Assembly: GCA_017999235.1 (NCBI GenBank)
Contig: JAGOBN010000278.1
Location: 1-5,952 of the forward strand
Source: Anaerolineales bacterium
Lineage (GTDB): Bacteria; Chloroflexota; Anaerolineae; Anaerolineales; UBA6663
Direction: 5' to 3'
DNA length: 5,952 nucleotides
The notes beneath the pieces are model-generated. The model did not search any database, had not been told where the DNA came from, and saw only the letters and a list, made by a program, of their open reading frames with translations. This document shows, piece after piece, positions 4,822 to 5,952 of the stretch. Position numbers and translations under genes: made by a program. How positions within the stretch are numbered: position 1 is the first letter of the stretch; each line of letters opens with the position of its first letter.

Positions 4822-5952
4822 TCAGTCCTCTTTCGGGGCGAGAGCGGCCGGGTGGACCACCGGTTCCAAAGTGCGCAGGGTGTCCAGCGGCACGTGGCAG
4901 AAGATGCGATGCCCCGGGCTGACCTCCTGCCAGGGCGGCGTCTGGGTGGTGCAGATCTGGCCGCCGTCCGGCAGCAGTGACCGGCGCGGGCAGCGGGTAT
5001 GGAAGCGGCAGCCCGCGGGCGGATTGAGCGGGCTGGGGACGCTGCCCTCCAGCCGGATGTGGGTCTGCGCGATGCTGGGGTCCGGGATGGGAACCGCCGC
5101 CAGGAGCGACTCGGTGTAGGGATGGTAGGGCGGCCGGTAGATGGCGTCGGCCGGCCCGATCTCCACAATCTGGCCCAGGTACATCACCGCCACGAAGTCC
5201 GAGAGGAAGCGCACCACGCTCAGATCGTGCGAGATGAAGATCATGGTGGTGCCCTGGTCGCGCTGGATCTCCATGAGCAGGTTCAGCACCGCGGCCTGGA
5301 CCGAGACGTCCAGGGCGGAGACGGGCTCATCGCACAGCACCAGGTCCGGCCGGCCGGCGAAGGCGCGGGCGATGCCGACGCGCTGTTTCTCGCCGCCGCT
5401 CAACTGGCGCGGCAGCCGGTTGTAGTAATGCTCGTCCAGCTTCACGGCCCGCAGCAGGCGGATGACCTCGGCCCGGATCTGGCCGGCCGGCACCACCTTG
5501 AAGCGCCGCAGGGGCCGCTCGATCTGCAGCCCGACGCTGAAGGACGGGTTGAGGGTGGAGTCCGGGTTCTGGAACACCATCTGCAGTTCTTTGATGACGT
5601 CCAGGTCGCGCCGGCCCACTTTCCGGCCGATGTCGAAGCCCATGAACTCGGCCTTGCCGCCGGTGGTGGCCTCCAGGCCGATAATGGTCTTGACCAGGGT
5701 GCTTTTGCCGCAGCCGGATTCGCCCACCACGCCCAGCGTCAGGCCTTTGGGGACGTTGAAGCTCACGCCGTCCACGGCTTTAACAAACTCGCGCTTGCCC
5801 AGGCCGATCAGGCTCAAGGCCGAGCTGTTCGGGTGGCGGTAGTACGTCTGCAGCTGATCGACGTGCAGCAGGGCGTCGCCGGCGCCGGCGTTGGCGGGCG
5901 TGAGCATGGCCAGCTCATCCGCCGGCGGCCGCCACTGCTGGGCGTCAATCTC
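4822..5952 (-). CDS. Peptide ABC transporter ATPase, OppF/DppF type (5' end open at window edge)
   Basis: This is the cytoplasmic ATPase of an oligopeptide/dipeptide-type importer. Numbered from the in-frame ATG at 5907, it shows Walker A GESGCGKST (62-70), Q-loop Gln113 in VFQNPDSTLNP, signature LSGGEKQRVGIARA (169-182), Walker B LVLCDEP (189-195), D-loop SALD (197-200) and H-loop His227 (FISHDLSVV). The oligo_HPY C-terminal region follows (RPPYHPYTESLLAAVPIPDP, 258-277). SALDVSVQAAVLNLL and VMYLGQIVE are OppF-like rather than OppD-like. Four cysteines at 300, 306, 319 and 337 (C-x5-C-x12-C-x17-C) match the conserved C-terminal Cys set of this family, linked to an iron-sulfur cluster in some members. 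All catalytic motifs are intact. The frame has no stop from 5907 to 5952, and those 15 codons look coding. The true start may therefore lie outside the window, with an N-terminal extension or fused second ATPase. ATG 5907, with GGATGAG about 6 bases upstream, is the alternative start (361 aa). Confidence 0.92.
   Translation of the reverse strand, partial: EIDAQQWRPPADELAMLTPANAGAGDALLHVDQLQTYYRHPNSSALSLIGLGKREFVKAVDGVSFNVPKGLTLGVVGESGCGKSTLVKTIIGLEATTGGKAEFMGFDIGRKVGRRDLDVIKELQMVFQNPDSTLNPSFSVGLQIERPLRRFKVVPAGQIRAEVIRLLRAVKLDEHYYNRLPRQLSGGEKQRVGIARAFAGRPDLVLCDEPVSALDVSVQAAVLNLLMEIQRDQGTTMIFISHDLSVVRFLSDFVAVMYLGQIVEIGPADAIYRPPYHPYTESLLAAVPIPDPSIAQTHIRLEGSVPSPLNPPAGCRFHTRCPRRSLLPDGGQICTTQTPPWQEVSPGHRIFCHVPLDTLRTLEPVVHPAALAPKED
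4826..4832 (-). promoter_or_regulatory. Strong Shine-Dalgarno of the CBS-ACT gene
   Basis: On the minus strand the bases read AAGAGGA, followed by CTGAC and the ATG at 4820, a 5-base spacer. The site lies inside the last codons of the ATPase gene, whose TGA (4824-4822) is 1 bp from the ATG. It fixes the start of the CBS gene and implies translational coupling. Confidence 0.8.

Noticed and set aside
4820..5168. An N-terminal extension of the CBS protein of about 116 residues reading upstream of ATG 4820.
   Set aside because: It is a Ser/Arg/Pro-rich shadow frame overlapping the ATPase C-terminus. ATG 4820 has a strong Shine-Dalgarno and begins exactly at the CBS 1 motif.

Overview
The window is dense, GC-rich bacterial DNA, roughly two-thirds G+C by eye. 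It carries seven protein-coding genes, two of them cut by the window edges, and almost no free intergenic space. The protein families, the GC content and a near-perfect TATAAT box placed for a leaderless mRNA would fit Chloroflexota (for example Anaerolineae). That assignment is an inference; nothing here (no rRNA, no marker gene) proves it. I found no RNA genes, CRISPR array, insertion sequence, attachment site or convincing terminator.

Left block, minus strand, read from 3581 down to 1. A diverged GHMP-fold protein resembling beta-ribofuranosylaminobenzene 5'-phosphate (beta-RFAP) synthase is followed by an ABC-2-type permease-like membrane protein, then a 14-TM DHA2-family MFS exporter, then the N-terminus of another membrane protein (probably EamA/DMT type) that runs off the window. 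The three junctions are only 2, 3 and 3 bp, so this is very likely one operon: one soluble pentose-phosphate/aryl-type enzyme and three membrane transport-type proteins. No ATPase partner for the permease is visible.

Middle. A 118-bp intergenic region (3582-3699) separates that operon from the only plus-strand gene (3700-4113). This gene encodes an unidentified 137-residue protein with one N-terminal membrane anchor. Its promoter -10 hexamer lies exactly 12 to 7 bases before the ATG, which predicts transcription starting on the A of the start codon.

Right block, minus strand, read from 5952 down to 4146. An OppF/DppF-type peptide ABC transporter ATPase, whose reading frame stays open to the window edge, is followed after 1 bp by a CBS-CBS-ACT protein. 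The latter has a strong Shine-Dalgarno inside the ATPase stop region. This looks like the 3' end of an oligopeptide/dipeptide importer operon with a nucleotide-sensing regulatory protein attached.

The main non-gene signal is the 8-bp palindrome GGCCGGCC. I count ten copies, in all three codon phases and once between genes, which resembles a HIP1-like over-represented octamer. No clearly new multi-gene system is visible. The best leads are the leaderless anchor protein, the diverged beta-RFAP-synthase-like enzyme in a transporter operon, the CBS-ACT/peptide-ATPase coupling and the octamer.
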